A DNA stretch of 14,013 nt from Pseudomonadota bacterium (GTDB lineage Bacteria; Pseudomonadota; Alphaproteobacteria; Rickettsiales; Rickettsiaceae), in assembly GCA_021804505.1 (NCBI GenBank), contig JAJZHL010000008.1, positions 1-14,013 on the forward strand. The letters run 5' to 3'. Both the position numbers and the translations under genes were made by a program. The notes beneath the pieces are model-generated. The model saw nothing but the letters and a program-made list of their open reading frames with translations, was not told where the DNA came from and did not search any database. Below are positions 1 through 7,340 of this stretch, piece after piece. Every line of letters begins with the position of its first letter. Positions within the stretch are counted from its first letter, which is position 1.

Positions 1-344
1 ATAATTGGGTAGTCGAATACATACCCCTCTTCCATGGCAAACTCTTTGACAAATCTACCACAAGCAACGCTTGACACTATTATCTGAATGGGAAAAACAT
101 CAACCGACTGAATTAACTGCTCTCTCATATTAAGCTTTTCAATAAAATGGTTATCTATACCAACCATATCAAGCTTACTCATGATAAAAGACGAAATATT
201 ATTGTTTAAAACTCCTTTGCCTGAAATATCAAAAACTTCTCCATTTTCCAAAGTAATTTGGTCAGAAAAGGACATAATAAAGGCGAAGTCTTCCTTGGAT
301 TGATACAAGGTTTTGCTAGAGCCTTGGTATAATTTTTGTTTCAT
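1..344 (-). CDS. purC: SAICAR synthase (PurC), 5' part; continues beyond window start
   Basis: This is the N-terminal ~114 residues of phosphoribosylaminoimidazole-succinocarboxamide synthase, which joins aspartate to CAIR in purine synthesis using ATP. The ATG at 344-342 opens MKQKLYQGSSKTLYQS, matching the family start (LYEGKAK-type nucleotide-binding strand). It is followed by the SFSDQ, SGKGVLNN and NMREQLI blocks and an SSVACGRFVKEF stretch typical of the rickettsial form. No clear ribosome binding site is visible, and the start lies only 12 bp after the exoD stop on the same strand, so translation may depend on exoD read-through. The full family length is about 235-240 aa; the rest is off the window. 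From general knowledge, Rickettsia lack most of the purine pathway, so the role of an isolated PurC is unclear. Identification is by sequence recognition only. Confidence 0.9.
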   Translation of the reverse strand, partial: MKQKLYQGSSKTLYQSKEDFAFIMSFSDQITLENGEVFDISGKGVLNNNISSFIMSKLDMVGIDNHFIEKLNMREQLIQSVDVFPIQIIVSSVACGRFVKEFAMEEGYVFDYPI

Positions 345-356
345 TATATTTAGTGA

Positions 357-998
357 TTAGAAGAATAAATTAAATAAATATTTGATGCTAACGAGGCCTG
401 CGGCAACTGCCAAAAAAGCGACCAAAAGCCCTATAATGGAAATTACTACTCCAAATAATATGACTAATCCATCCCTGTTTAATAGGCCAAGAGACATTAC
501 TACTATTCCAAGAGCTGGCGCAGCATTCGTCAGAGGCAGAGGAATTGCTACAGAAATTGCACAAAGTAAAGAGATAAGACCTACAAATTGTTCACAATAT
601 ATAGATTGAGCAAAAGTAAATCTAGGTTTTATATATTTCTCAAACGATTTAAGAATTGGTACAGCTTTATTACTAATACTGATTAACATACTATTATTAA
701 TTTCATATTTATTAATCTTCTCAGGTAAAAATACCTGCTTGAATCCACATAACATTTGAATAGATAAAATGATCAAAGGGGTTCCCATGATGGTGGTAAA
801 ACCAGGAGGGTACGGCAATGGAATAGCTACAGGCAAAGCAAAAAATAACATCATTAATAACAGTCCATTCTCGTTGAACTCTGTTAGCAACTCGCTAACT
901 TTAGTTTTTTCTTCTTTTTTCTTTTTACCAAGATTAAGAAATATAGTAGAGACTTTTTTTGAATCCAGCGGCGCTTTATAGGAGTGTCTTTTAAACAT
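357..998 (-). CDS. exoD: ExoD-family membrane protein
   Basis: This 213-aa integral inner-membrane protein of the ExoD family is named from Rhizobium exopolysaccharide synthesis; its biochemical role is unknown. The lysine-rich N-terminus (about residues 24-33) and an amphipathic stretch with ELLTEFNENG precede a first hydrophobic block at about 46-85. A polar loop at 86-135 carries KPRFTFAQS, and a second hydrophobic block runs from about 138 to 213. Both blocks contain the same VAIPLP signature (57-62 and 150-155) followed by small residues, an internal two-fold repeat typical of the family. Length agrees with the usual ~200 aa. purC follows 12 bp downstream, so they are probably co-transcribed. 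The gene diverges from the toxin-antitoxin pair across a 192-bp spacer. The family call is fairly sure; function in an organism without classical exopolysaccharide is an open inference. Confidence 0.88.
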   Translation of the reverse strand: MFKRHSYKAPLDSKKVSTIFLNLGKKKKEEKTKVSELLTEFNENGLLLMMLFFALPVAIPLPYPPGFTTIMGTPLIILSIQMLCGFKQVFLPEKINKYEINNSMLISISNKAVPILKSFEKYIKPRFTFAQSIYCEQFVGLISLLCAISVAIPLPLTNAAPALGIVVMSLGLLNRDGLVILFGVVISIIGLLVAFLAVAAGLVSIKYLFNLFF

Positions 999-1095
999 TT
1001 TGTTTCGTTATTAATTTTATAAATAATTGGCAACAATAAAGTAACTTCAACAACCATAGATTATTTGAAAATAGTGAATAAGCAAGTAAATAATT

Positions 1096-1173
1096 TTATC
1101 TTTTAGAGTAGCGTATTATATAATTTACATAATGGGCTACTTGTGTTAATATGATAAATCTAGCCAATCTAGA
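1096..1173 (+). promoter_or_regulatory. Putative autoregulated promoter/operator of the toxin-antitoxin pair
   Basis: A perfect TATAAT at 1119-1124 could be the -10 box; the -35 position (1096-1101) is weak. An imperfect inverted repeat, GTAGCGTATTAT (1108-1119) and ATAATGGGCTAC (1129-1140), 10 of 12 positions pairing, brackets the -10 box with a 9-nt spacer. A second, smaller inverted repeat, TCTAG-ccaat-CTAGA (1159-1173), lies between it and the ribosome binding site. Palindromes overlapping the promoter are where Phd/VapB-type antitoxins usually bind for autorepression. The AT-rich background makes the -10 alone weak evidence; the position of the repeat strengthens it. Confidence 0.45.
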
Positions 1174-1190
1174 CATAAATAGAGGTTAAT

Positions 1191-1439
1191 ATGGAAAAGT
1201 GGCAGTTATATGAGGCCAAAAATAGGCTTAGCAATATTGTAAACATGGCTATGCATGGTAAGCCGCAATGTATTACCAGATGGGGAGATGATGCAGTAGT
1301 AGTGATTGGAATAAAAGATTACCTTGAACTTCAAAATAAAAAGCCTGAATTTAAAGAATTTTTATTAAGTGGACCAAAATCAGAGGAACTAAAGATAGAA
1401 AGAACTAAGGGACAAGTGAGAGGAGATATAGAATTATGA
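1191..1439 (+). CDS. Antitoxin, Phd/YefM family (partner of VapC)
   Basis: An 82-aa antitoxin: it binds the downstream PIN toxin to block its RNase activity and, as in the family, should repress its own promoter. The N-terminal fold is canonical (WQLYEAKNRLSNIVNMA, then a GKPQCITRWGDDAVVVIGIKDYLEL-like block split over about residues 24-48). The tail FLLSGPKSEELKIER..G.VRGDIEL is the toxin-wrapping C-terminus seen in many Phd partners of VapC. AGAGG at 1181-1185 lies 5 nt before the ATG and sets the start. The stop overlaps the toxin ATG (ATGA at 1436-1439), implying translational coupling. Family membership is secure; which antitoxin subfamily is not resolved. Confidence 0.93.
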   Translation: MEKWQLYEAKNRLSNIVNMAMHGKPQCITRWGDDAVVVIGIKDYLELQNKKPEFKEFLLSGPKSEELKIERTKGQVRGDIEL

Positions 1440-1846
1440 AATATCTTCTTGATACTAACATAATATCGGAGCTAAGGAAGCAAAACCCAAATAAGCAAGT
1501 AATTGATTGGCTTGCTAACATTCATCCTAATCAACTATATCTTAGTTGTTTGACTATTGGGGAAATCAAAGTTGGGATACTAAAGTTAGCAAAAAAAGAT
1601 AAAAAGGCAAGTTTAAGCTTAATGAAATGGCTAAATAGCTTAATAATCGATTATGCTAAACAAATTGTTGGGATTAATTTAGAAACTTGTGAGGTGTGGG
1701 CAGAATTGATAAGTATTGATAGTAGTAATGCTATTGATAGTTTAATAGCAGCACAAGCTAAGCAGGAGAATATGGTTATGGTAACCAGGAATATTAAGCA
1801 TTATAGTATGTTCGGCATCGAATTATTAAATCCTTTTGGTTACTAA
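1436..1846 (+). CDS. vapC: VapC-type PIN-domain ribonuclease toxin
   Basis: A 136-aa PIN-domain toxin expected to cleave tRNA or rRNA in a Mg2+-dependent manner when freed from its antitoxin. Acidic active-site residues are in the usual places: D6 in LLDTNII, E43 in LTIGEIKVG, D101 in NAIDSLIAAQA, and N119 in the VTRN motif. The aspartate often found three residues after that motif is a histidine (TRNIKH). The C-terminal GIELLNPFGY matches the FitB/VapC group. Length is normal and the frame is intact, so it could be active. It overlaps the antitoxin by 4 bp. Its stop is only 5 bp from the stop of the convergent M16 peptidase gene, with no room for an intergenic terminator, so the two transcripts probably overlap. 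Target RNA cannot be told from sequence. Confidence 0.93.
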   Translation: MKYLLDTNIISELRKQNPNKQVIDWLANIHPNQLYLSCLTIGEIKVGILKLAKKDKKASLSLMKWLNSLIIDYAKQIVGINLETCEVWAELISIDSSNAIDSLIAAQAKQENMVMVTRNIKHYSMFGIELLNPFGY

Positions 1847-1851
1847 TAACA

Positions 1852-3114
1852 TCACCCCTTCAACTGTCCAGTTAATTTTTGGTAATCAATCACCGATGGG
1901 TTCGGACCAATAATAGATAATGTTGGTTTCGTGGTGAATGTTTTGTTATAGACATCAATTAAGTTCTGCTTATTAGTGCTCATAATATACTCAATGCTCT
2001 CTTCTATAGGTATCATTCTACCAAACACTGCAAAATTTTTACCAATTTCTTCAGACTTATAAGCAGTTTTTTCCTGTGCTATATATATGCTAGTCTTTAA
2101 CTGTACTTTCGCCCGTTCAATTTCTTCGGCCTTTACATCGCCTTGCAATTTTTTAATTTCACCAATTAAATTTTCTGTCAGTAACGGTAATTTTTCATGG
2201 CTAGTGGAAGCATATATACCGAATATTCCGCTATCACAGTATGAAGTATTATAGCTACCAATTGAGTATGCTAGACCAAGATTTTCTCTAATTTGTTGGA
2301 ATAATCTTGATGACATCCCATTACCAAGTATTAGTGATAGGATTTGAGTATGGTATAGTTGCTGTATGTTAAAATATGAGACACTTTCGAACCCTAGCAA
2401 GACAGTAGTTTGCTCAAGGTCCTTAATTATACTAGAATTCCCTCCTATATATCTAGCCTTGTCAAACGAATTATTCTGCTTACTCTTTAATGAGGAAAAT
2501 AACTTCTCTGCAAAATTCACCACCTGCATATGTGAAATATTGCCCGCTACCGACAAATAGATATTTTCAGCATTATAATGCTTGTCAATATATTGCTTGA
2601 AATGGCTTCTATCAAGCTTTGCTAAAGTTTCGGCAGTACCTAAAATTGACCTACCTAGCGCTTGGTTTTGATAGGCAGTGCTAGAAAAACTTTCATAAAT
2701 TAACTCATCAGGATTATCCTGAACATGCGCTATTTCTTGAATAATTACCTGATATTCTTTGGCAATTTCTTCCTCTGCAAAAACAGAATTTTGAATAATA
2801 TCCGCCATTATCTCTAATGCTTTATAGCAATTCTCGCTTAACACCTTAGAAAAATATACTGTCTGCTCGTAACCAGTATAGGCATTGAAATGCCCACCTA
2901 TCGAATCAAACTCTTCAGCGATTTGCTTAGCATTTCGTGTTCTCGTTCCCTTAAATGCCATATGTTCAAGAAAATGCGATATACCGATTTCTGTAGACTC
3001 TTCATAACGACTCCCTACATTAACTATTAAGTTGATAGATACAGAATTTACGTTAGCCATGCTATAGGTAAGGACAGTCAGACCATTTTGAAGCTTGCTT
3101 GAATTAAAAGTCAT
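1852..3114 (-). CDS. M16 zinc metallopeptidase (mitochondrial processing peptidase-like)
   Basis: A 420-aa peptidase of family M16B, related to the beta subunit of mitochondrial processing peptidase and to bacterial PqqL/YmxG-type enzymes. The inverted zinc motif HFLEH is at residues 47-51 (H47, E50 catalytic, H51), with the third ligand E127 in YQVIIQEI, exactly 76 residues after H51 as in MPP. The N-terminal NGLTVLTY and NVGSRYEE strands and the C-terminal half with [16 protein letters not shown] are typical. There is no signal peptide, so it is probably cytosolic; rickettsial homologues have been discussed as relatives of the MPP ancestor. A 384-bp region with a perfect hairpin lies upstream. 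The in vivo substrate is unknown. Confidence 0.93.
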   Translation of the reverse strand: MTFNSSKLQNGLTVLTYSMANVNSVSINLIVNVGSRYEESTEIGISHFLEHMAFKGTRTRNAKQIAEEFDSIGGHFNAYTGYEQTVYFSKVLSENCYKALEIMADIIQNSVFAEEEIAKEYQVIIQEIAHVQDNPDELIYESFSSTAYQNQALGRSILGTAETLAKLDRSHFKQYIDKHYNAENIYLSVAGNISHMQVVNFAEKLFSSLKSKQNNSFDKARYIGGNSSIIKDLEQTTVLLGFESVSYFNIQQLYHTQILSLILGNGMSSRLFQQIRENLGLAYSIGSYNTSYCDSGIFGIYASTSHEKLPLLTENLIGEIKKLQGDVKAEEIERAKVQLKTSIYIAQEKTAYKSEEIGKNFAVFGRMIPIEESIEYIMSTNKQNLIDVYNKTFTTKPTLSIIGPNPSVIDYQKLTGQLKG

Positions 3115-3498
3115 TTAATATGAATAAATTTTAAATAATAAACACAATAGAGCTTGAACTCAACTTATGCAATAGTTAAGCTAAATAATACAGTTATTAA
3201 GAACTTTACAGCGCACAGAGGAAGAGCTAAACAAGTCAGTATGTGCAATTTTGCACATACTACCCTAGACAGCAAGACATAGTAATACTAAATATTATAA
3301 TTTAGACATGATTATATCAGTCGGTCATCGAGTCAATTCTAAGCTAGGGATAAAGTTTAGAAAATCGGCCTCTAAGGTACCAAAAGAGCATCTGATTCAT
3401 GGCTATCTGCCAAATGTATTGATACTCAATCTCAAACACTCTGCAACCAAGTAACACTCCAACCCTCCTGAGTTATCAATACAAAATTTTATTAATTT
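3115..3498. other. 384-bp intergenic region without a convincing gene
   Basis: This lies between two minus-strand genes. It holds the perfect hairpin at 3238-3261 and no other clear signal. A 48-codon plus-strand ORF at 3308-3454 has no ribosome binding site or recognisable similarity and is not called. A decayed gene cannot be excluded. Confidence 0.6.
3238..3261. repeat. Perfect 11-bp inverted repeat (hairpin or operator)
   Basis: AGTATGTGCAA (3238-3248) and TTGCACATACT (3251-3261) are exact reverse complements separated by TT. It lies about 124 bp before the M16 peptidase start and about 240 bp after the stop of the 252-aa gene. No run of T follows on either strand, so it is not a classical intrinsic terminator. 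It could be an operator, an RNA hairpin, or a small repeat copy. Confidence 0.7.
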
Positions 3499-4257
3499 CT
3501 AATCCTCAGAATAACCTGCATGGACTTCTGGCCCCTCACCTAGTTTGGGTACTGTTTGATCGTCTGTAGCGCTAGTGTTATTTATAGATATAGAGTGTCC
3601 ACTTAATATCGACAAGCCTTTTTTTATTATATCATCGACGGTATGCGTTCTTAAATAATTTTCTATACCATCATGGGCATCAAACATACTATCTAACTGA
3701 TGCGCAAGCATCCCTGTTGGTTTTATAAGAGCCTTGAAGACAAAAGTACCTGTTAATGCTTCTTGTGCATTAAACGTCTTTATAATGCCATGCTGCTTGC
3801 TAAACGCATTTAAATATTGTGCACCTTTGTGGATATGAACATCTAGAGCATATTTTTGTCCAGGAGATAAGCGTGTACCAAACTCACCCCGCAAACGCAA
3901 TACTTCTGCCTGCAAAGGGGTATAAAGCTCTTCATCAATAGGTAGTTCAGCATCATACCGACTATTTAATGTATTATATATGCCCATCAAAATCACAACC
4001 AACGTTGGATCTTTTGGCACTTGGTAAAATCCTGTATTATACACATGAGCTAGATACAATATTACTGGCCACCCCCCATGGACCGTAGATTTCCAAAGAT
4101 TCTCTACATAATTGGCATATAGATCATATATTTTTTGCGGTTGACAATCACTAGGACGGTCACTACTCATTAAATCAATTACTTGATCTCTCTGACGCAT
4201 TGCAAGTTCAAAAAATCCCTCTGCACTTAACATTTGCTCTTGATTACGTCTTAGCAT
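3499..4257 (-). CDS. Uncharacterised 252-aa protein
   Basis: I do not recognise this protein. It reads as an intact soluble protein without a signal peptide. The N-terminus (MLRRNQEQMLSAEGFFELAM) and residues up to about 60 look helical and charged. A central part has aromatic and hydrophobic residues (HGGWPVILYLAHVYNTGFYQ, then PTLVVILMGIYNTLNSRYDAEL), too polar overall for a confident membrane segment. A basic stretch around residues 125-160 includes RLRGEFGTRLSPGQKYALDV. The last ~30 residues (NNTSATDDQTVPKLGEGPEV and on) are polar and probably disordered. A good ribosome binding site (AAGGA, 6-7 nt before the ATG) supports this start. It sits in an accessory-looking islet between the M16 peptidase and parC, next to a frameshifted ORF. 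Real expression is likely from the SD and length; function is unknown. Confidence 0.72.
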   Translation of the reverse strand: MLRRNQEQMLSAEGFFELAMRQRDQVIDLMSSDRPSDCQPQKIYDLYANYVENLWKSTVHGGWPVILYLAHVYNTGFYQVPKDPTLVVILMGIYNTLNSRYDAELPIDEELYTPLQAEVLRLRGEFGTRLSPGQKYALDVHIHKGAQYLNAFSKQHGIIKTFNAQEALTGTFVFKALIKPTGMLAHQLDSMFDAHDGIENYLRTHTVDDIIKKGLSILSGHSISINNTSATDDQTVPKLGEGPEVHAGYSED

Positions 4258-4545
4258 AAATTTCCTTCATTAAAAAACCAAGCATACTAATATAGAATTA
4301 AATAACAAGAAGAATGCCAGCTTTACGAAACAGAGCCATTGCGCTTCCTTGAAAGTTGGTTCTTACTCAAAAATTTGCAGGAGACAAGGATCACAGGCCT
4401 GCACCGTACGGTCATGTACGTGTGAGAATTCGAGAACCAGTTAGAGATACAAATTACCAGTAGAAGAAGTTTTATGCAGGAAGACCATCAAATTATGCTA
4501 GGTCTTTAGTCAATGAATATCCTATTAGTAATCAAAAAAGAACTA
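4258..4545. other. 288-bp noncoding or decayed stretch with stem-rich segment
   Basis: No intact gene is visible. Positions 4357-4439 contain several nested inverted repeats: outer TGGTTCT (4357-4363) with AGAACCA (4433-4439); GCAGG (4377-4381) with CCTGC (4398-4402); CGTAC (4405-4409) with GTACG (4416-4420). A further AAGACC...GGTCTT pair lies near 4480-4505. The local base composition is richer in G and C than the surroundings. One plus-strand frame reads through 4360-4575 with a single internal TAG, which could be a remnant of a protein-coding or mobile-element sequence. I cannot assign it to a family. Confidence 0.4.
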
Positions 4546-4847
4546 TTAATTTTTACCAGTATTCCACAATCCACCTTCCGTACTAGCTTCTTGGCGGAAG
4601 GTGTAAACCATACACCAAACTATCATACTGAACATACCTATAATAGCACTCGCAAACATGCCAGCCATTAGTGTCAGACAAAATTGCTCTAGAGGCGAAT
4701 TACAGAGAACAAGCTCCGCCGAAGTGCCATCATATAAATCTAGAATGTCTGAAGAAACGCTAGAACTTCGGCGTCCATCACTAAAACTATTATAGGAAGT
4801 ATGCCCCCAACACCTAAGAGAGGAAGTTCTTCATCACTCTCAGCCAT
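4546..4847 (-). pseudogene. Frameshifted ~100-aa membrane-protein ORF
   Basis: Starting at the ATG at 4847, the frame reads MAESDEELPLLGVGG and then runs out of frame, stopping early after about 35 codons. Another frame takes over exactly at a run of five G (C at 4804-4808 on the plus strand) and continues to a TAA at 4548-4546. It encodes HTSYNSFSDGRRSSSV..., then a hydrophobic segment (LMAGMFASAIIGMFSMIVW region), then a polar tail ending GGLWNTGKN. The total span of 302 nt is one base short of 101 codons, so adding one G restores a single 100-aa protein with an acidic N-terminus and one membrane segment. It could be a recent inactivation, a sequencing error, or slippage-dependent expression. 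No ribosome binding site is obvious. I do not recognise the protein. Confidence 0.55.
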
Positions 4848-4957
4848 TTTATATAAATATTGTTCATTGTATATAATTATACTATATCGTATAGGCCTTT
4901 GTTTCTAGAAATATGTTCCCTGTTAAACAACTATTTTCAACCACTATGGATATTTTG

Positions 4958-7171
4958 TCATGAAAACTTATTATTCTTAGGGAAACCGCTTGGAGGCATC
5001 TTCCCTACCCCCCCTCTTTTCCCCAAAAACGGTAGAATATCTTTTTCCACAATAGTTTTCTCTCCAACCTTCCAGCTTAGACCTGTCATACTATCAAATA
5101 TTTTAACATCTGTTAGTTTAGCCTCTTTGAATTTTTGCAAGATCACACCTTGGCCGCGTTTCATTTCAGGTATTTCGCTTATTTGGAATATTAGCAATTT
5201 TCTATTTTCTCCAACGCAGGCAACATAATCTCCTTCTACCTTAGCACATATAAGGCAAAAATGCTCTTCTGGCACCTGCATAATTTGTTTGCCCAGTTTT
5301 GTTTGAGCCACAACTTCATCTGCATTTACGATAAACCCTTTACCATTATTGCTGGCAAGTAGTAACTTTTGGTTTGGTGTATATACAAGCATACTGGTGA
5401 TAGCTTGATTATCTATATCTACCATCAGTTTTATGGACTCCCAATTGCTTTTACCTCTAAAAATATTATCGGCAAGCAAAGTAAAAAAACGCCCGGTAGA
5501 GCTCAGAATCAAGATTTTATCAGTAGTATAGGCTTCTATAACAAATTGCTTAGTATCTCCCTCTTTGTATTTGATAGACAATAAATCAATATTATGCCCC
5601 TTTACAGAATTAATCCATCCCATTTTTGAACATATTATAGTAACTGGCTCTTTGGTAATATAAGCGGAAATATCAATGACCTGTGTATCTGGACTAACCT
5701 CTACAAAGCTCGTTCTACGCTCCCCTAATTTTGTACCAAAACCAAATTTCTTCTGAACCAACTTGACTTCGTCTTTTATAACCTTTTTTAGTTCATTCTT
5801 ATCTTGCAAAATCTTTTGCAAATTAGCATGCTCTGCTTTTAGGTTATTATATTCTGCAATAATTTCTTGTTCTTCAAGCTTCCTTAAAGACCTGAGTCTA
5901 GTATTGAGAATTGCTTCAACTTGGATATCAGTTAATTGAAATCTGGCAACCATAATCTGCTTAGGTTCGTCTTCCTCACGGATAATTTTAATGATCTCAT
6001 CAAGGTTAAGATATGCTATCTTTAAGCCTTCTAAGACCTCTAACCTATGTTCGATCTTTCCAATAAGAAATTTTGACCTACGAGTAATAATATTTTGCCT
6101 GTGCAATAAATATTCATTTAATATTTCTAATATATTAGCCACTTTAGGAATATTATTAGAACCAATTACGTTCATATTAAGTTGGATTCTGTTTTCTAGA
6201 GAAGATAACTTAAATAATGACTCCATAATAAGATCAGGATTACAATTACGATCCCTAGGCTCAATAATCAACCTTATATCTTCTGCCGATTCATCTCTAA
6301 TATTACTAATTAATGGAATTTTTTTATCCTTAAGCAATATAGCTATTTGCTCAACAAGCTTCGATTTCTGAACTTGGTAGGGTAATTCGGTAATTACCAA
6401 TTGATACAAACCATAACTTAGCTCTTCTTTTTCCCACCTTGCTCTTACTCTGAAACCTCCACGACCGACTTTATATGCTTGATGAATATAATCGACTTTA
6501 TCTACAATTACTCCACCTGTCGGGAAATCTGGCCCTTTAATAAATTGCAAAATATCCCCGACATTTGAGTCAGGATGATCTAGCAAATAAATTAGAGCAT
6601 CACAGAGTTCATGTAAATTATGTGGCGGAATGCTTGTGGCCATCCCTACAGCTATCCCTTCCGAGCCATTAGCAAGCAGATTTGGAAACATAGCTGGCAG
6701 AACTATTGGCTCTAAATCTGAATCATCATAGGTAGCACGAAAATCAACTGTATCTTTATCTATGTCCTCCATTAATAAAGGACAGATCTCTGTCATTCTT
6801 GATTCGGTATAACGCATAGCAGCGGCATTGTCCCCATCAATAGAACCAAAATTTCCCTGCCCATCGATTAAGGGGTAGCGAAGAGAAAAGCTTTGTGCCA
6901 GACGCACCAATGTATCATATACAGCCACATCCCCATGCGGGTGATATTTACCTATTACGTCTCCTACAACCCTTGCACATTTTTTATAACCAGATGTTGG
7001 CTCTAACTTCAATTGGAGCATAGCATATAGCAATCTACGATGTACAGGTTTTAGCCCATCACGGACGTCGGGTAGTGACCTTGACATAATTGTAGACAGA
7101 GCATAAGAAAGATAGCGCTCTGATAAGGCATTACCAAAGTCAATATGTTCTATTTTTGCATTATCATTCAT
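4958..7171 (-). CDS. parC: DNA topoisomerase IV subunit A
   Basis: The 737-aa ParC subunit pairs with ParE to decatenate replicated chromosomes. The winged-helix DNA-cleavage domain holds the [20 protein letters not shown] block, KYHPHGD (about 75-81) and the catalytic tyrosine Y121 in [11 protein letters not shown]. The [11 protein letters not shown] and FPTGG motifs follow, then a helical coiled-coil region (about 370-480). The C-terminal part from about 490 should form the beta-pinwheel; only a degenerate MKRGQGV occurs where GyrA would have its QRRGGKG box, which favours ParC over GyrA. Length is normal (E. coli ParC is about 750). The position matching Ser80 of E. coli ParC is Val82 ([10 protein letters not shown]), with Asp86 at the Glu84 position. 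dusB lies 169 bp upstream on the same strand, with a palindromic repeat between them. Confidence 0.97.
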   Translation of the reverse strand: MNDNAKIEHIDFGNALSERYLSYALSTIMSRSLPDVRDGLKPVHRRLLYAMLQLKLEPTSGYKKCARVVGDVIGKYHPHGDVAVYDTLVRLAQSFSLRYPLIDGQGNFGSIDGDNAAAMRYTESRMTEICPLLMEDIDKDTVDFRATYDDSDLEPIVLPAMFPNLLANGSEGIAVGMATSIPPHNLHELCDALIYLLDHPDSNVGDILQFIKGPDFPTGGVIVDKVDYIHQAYKVGRGGFRVRARWEKEELSYGLYQLVITELPYQVQKSKLVEQIAILLKDKKIPLISNIRDESAEDIRLIIEPRDRNCNPDLIMESLFKLSSLENRIQLNMNVIGSNNIPKVANILEILNEYLLHRQNIITRRSKFLIGKIEHRLEVLEGLKIAYLNLDEIIKIIREEDEPKQIMVARFQLTDIQVEAILNTRLRSLRKLEEQEIIAEYNNLKAEHANLQKILQDKNELKKVIKDEVKLVQKKFGFGTKLGERRTSFVEVSPDTQVIDISAYITKEPVTIICSKMGWINSVKGHNIDLLSIKYKEGDTKQFVIEAYTTDKILILSSTGRFFTLLADNIFRGKSNWESIKLMVDIDNQAITSMLVYTPNQKLLLASNNGKGFIVNADEVVAQTKLGKQIMQVPEEHFCLICAKVEGDYVACVGENRKLLIFQISEIPEMKRGQGVILQKFKEAKLTDVKIFDSMTGLSWKVGEKTIVEKDILPFLGKRGGVGKMPPSGFPKNNKFS

Positions 7172-7233
7172 TTCAAGCTGTATATATTAATTAAAAAATC
7201 TATGTTATCACAAGCCGTAATAACCAATCCAAC

Positions 7234-7315
7234 GTCATTGCGAGGAAGTTATACTTCCGAAGCAATCCAGTCTACTAGGAATGGATTACCACGCCACTTC
7301 GTGGCTCGTGATGAC
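7234..7315. repeat. 82-bp palindromic intergenic repeat (MITE/RPE-like)
   Basis: The ends GTCATTGCGAG (7234-7244) and CTCGTGATGAC (7305-7315) form an imperfect terminal inverted repeat (8 of 11 pairs). Inside are three clean stems: GGAAGT-tat-ACTTCC (7244-7258), AATCCA (7264-7269) with TGGATT (7282-7287), and GCCAC-ttc-GTGGC (7293-7305). The phrase GTCATTGCGAGG...CGAAGCAATCCAG belongs to a palindromic repeat I remember as widespread in Rickettsiales and some other bacterial genomes. It fills most of the dusB-parC spacer (7172-7340) and could act as a structured RNA, transcript end or inert mobile repeat. Copy number in this genome cannot be seen from one window. Confidence 0.72.
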
Positions 7316-7340
7316 AGATGGATAGTTTTCGTACTAAAAA

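Noticed and set aside
3308..3454. 48-codon plus-strand ORF (MIISVGHRVNSKLGIKF...) with a TATAAT just before it
   Set aside because: No ribosome binding site, no recognisable similarity, and TATAAT is common by chance in this AT-rich DNA.
4400..4440. Possible tRNA T-arm-like sequence (TTCGAGAACC)
   Set aside because: No acceptor stem, anticodon arm or D-arm could be placed around it; no tRNA gene is supported anywhere in the window.
4860..5228. 122-codon plus-strand ORF
   Set aside because: It mostly lies antisense to the well-supported parC 3' end; a shadow frame.
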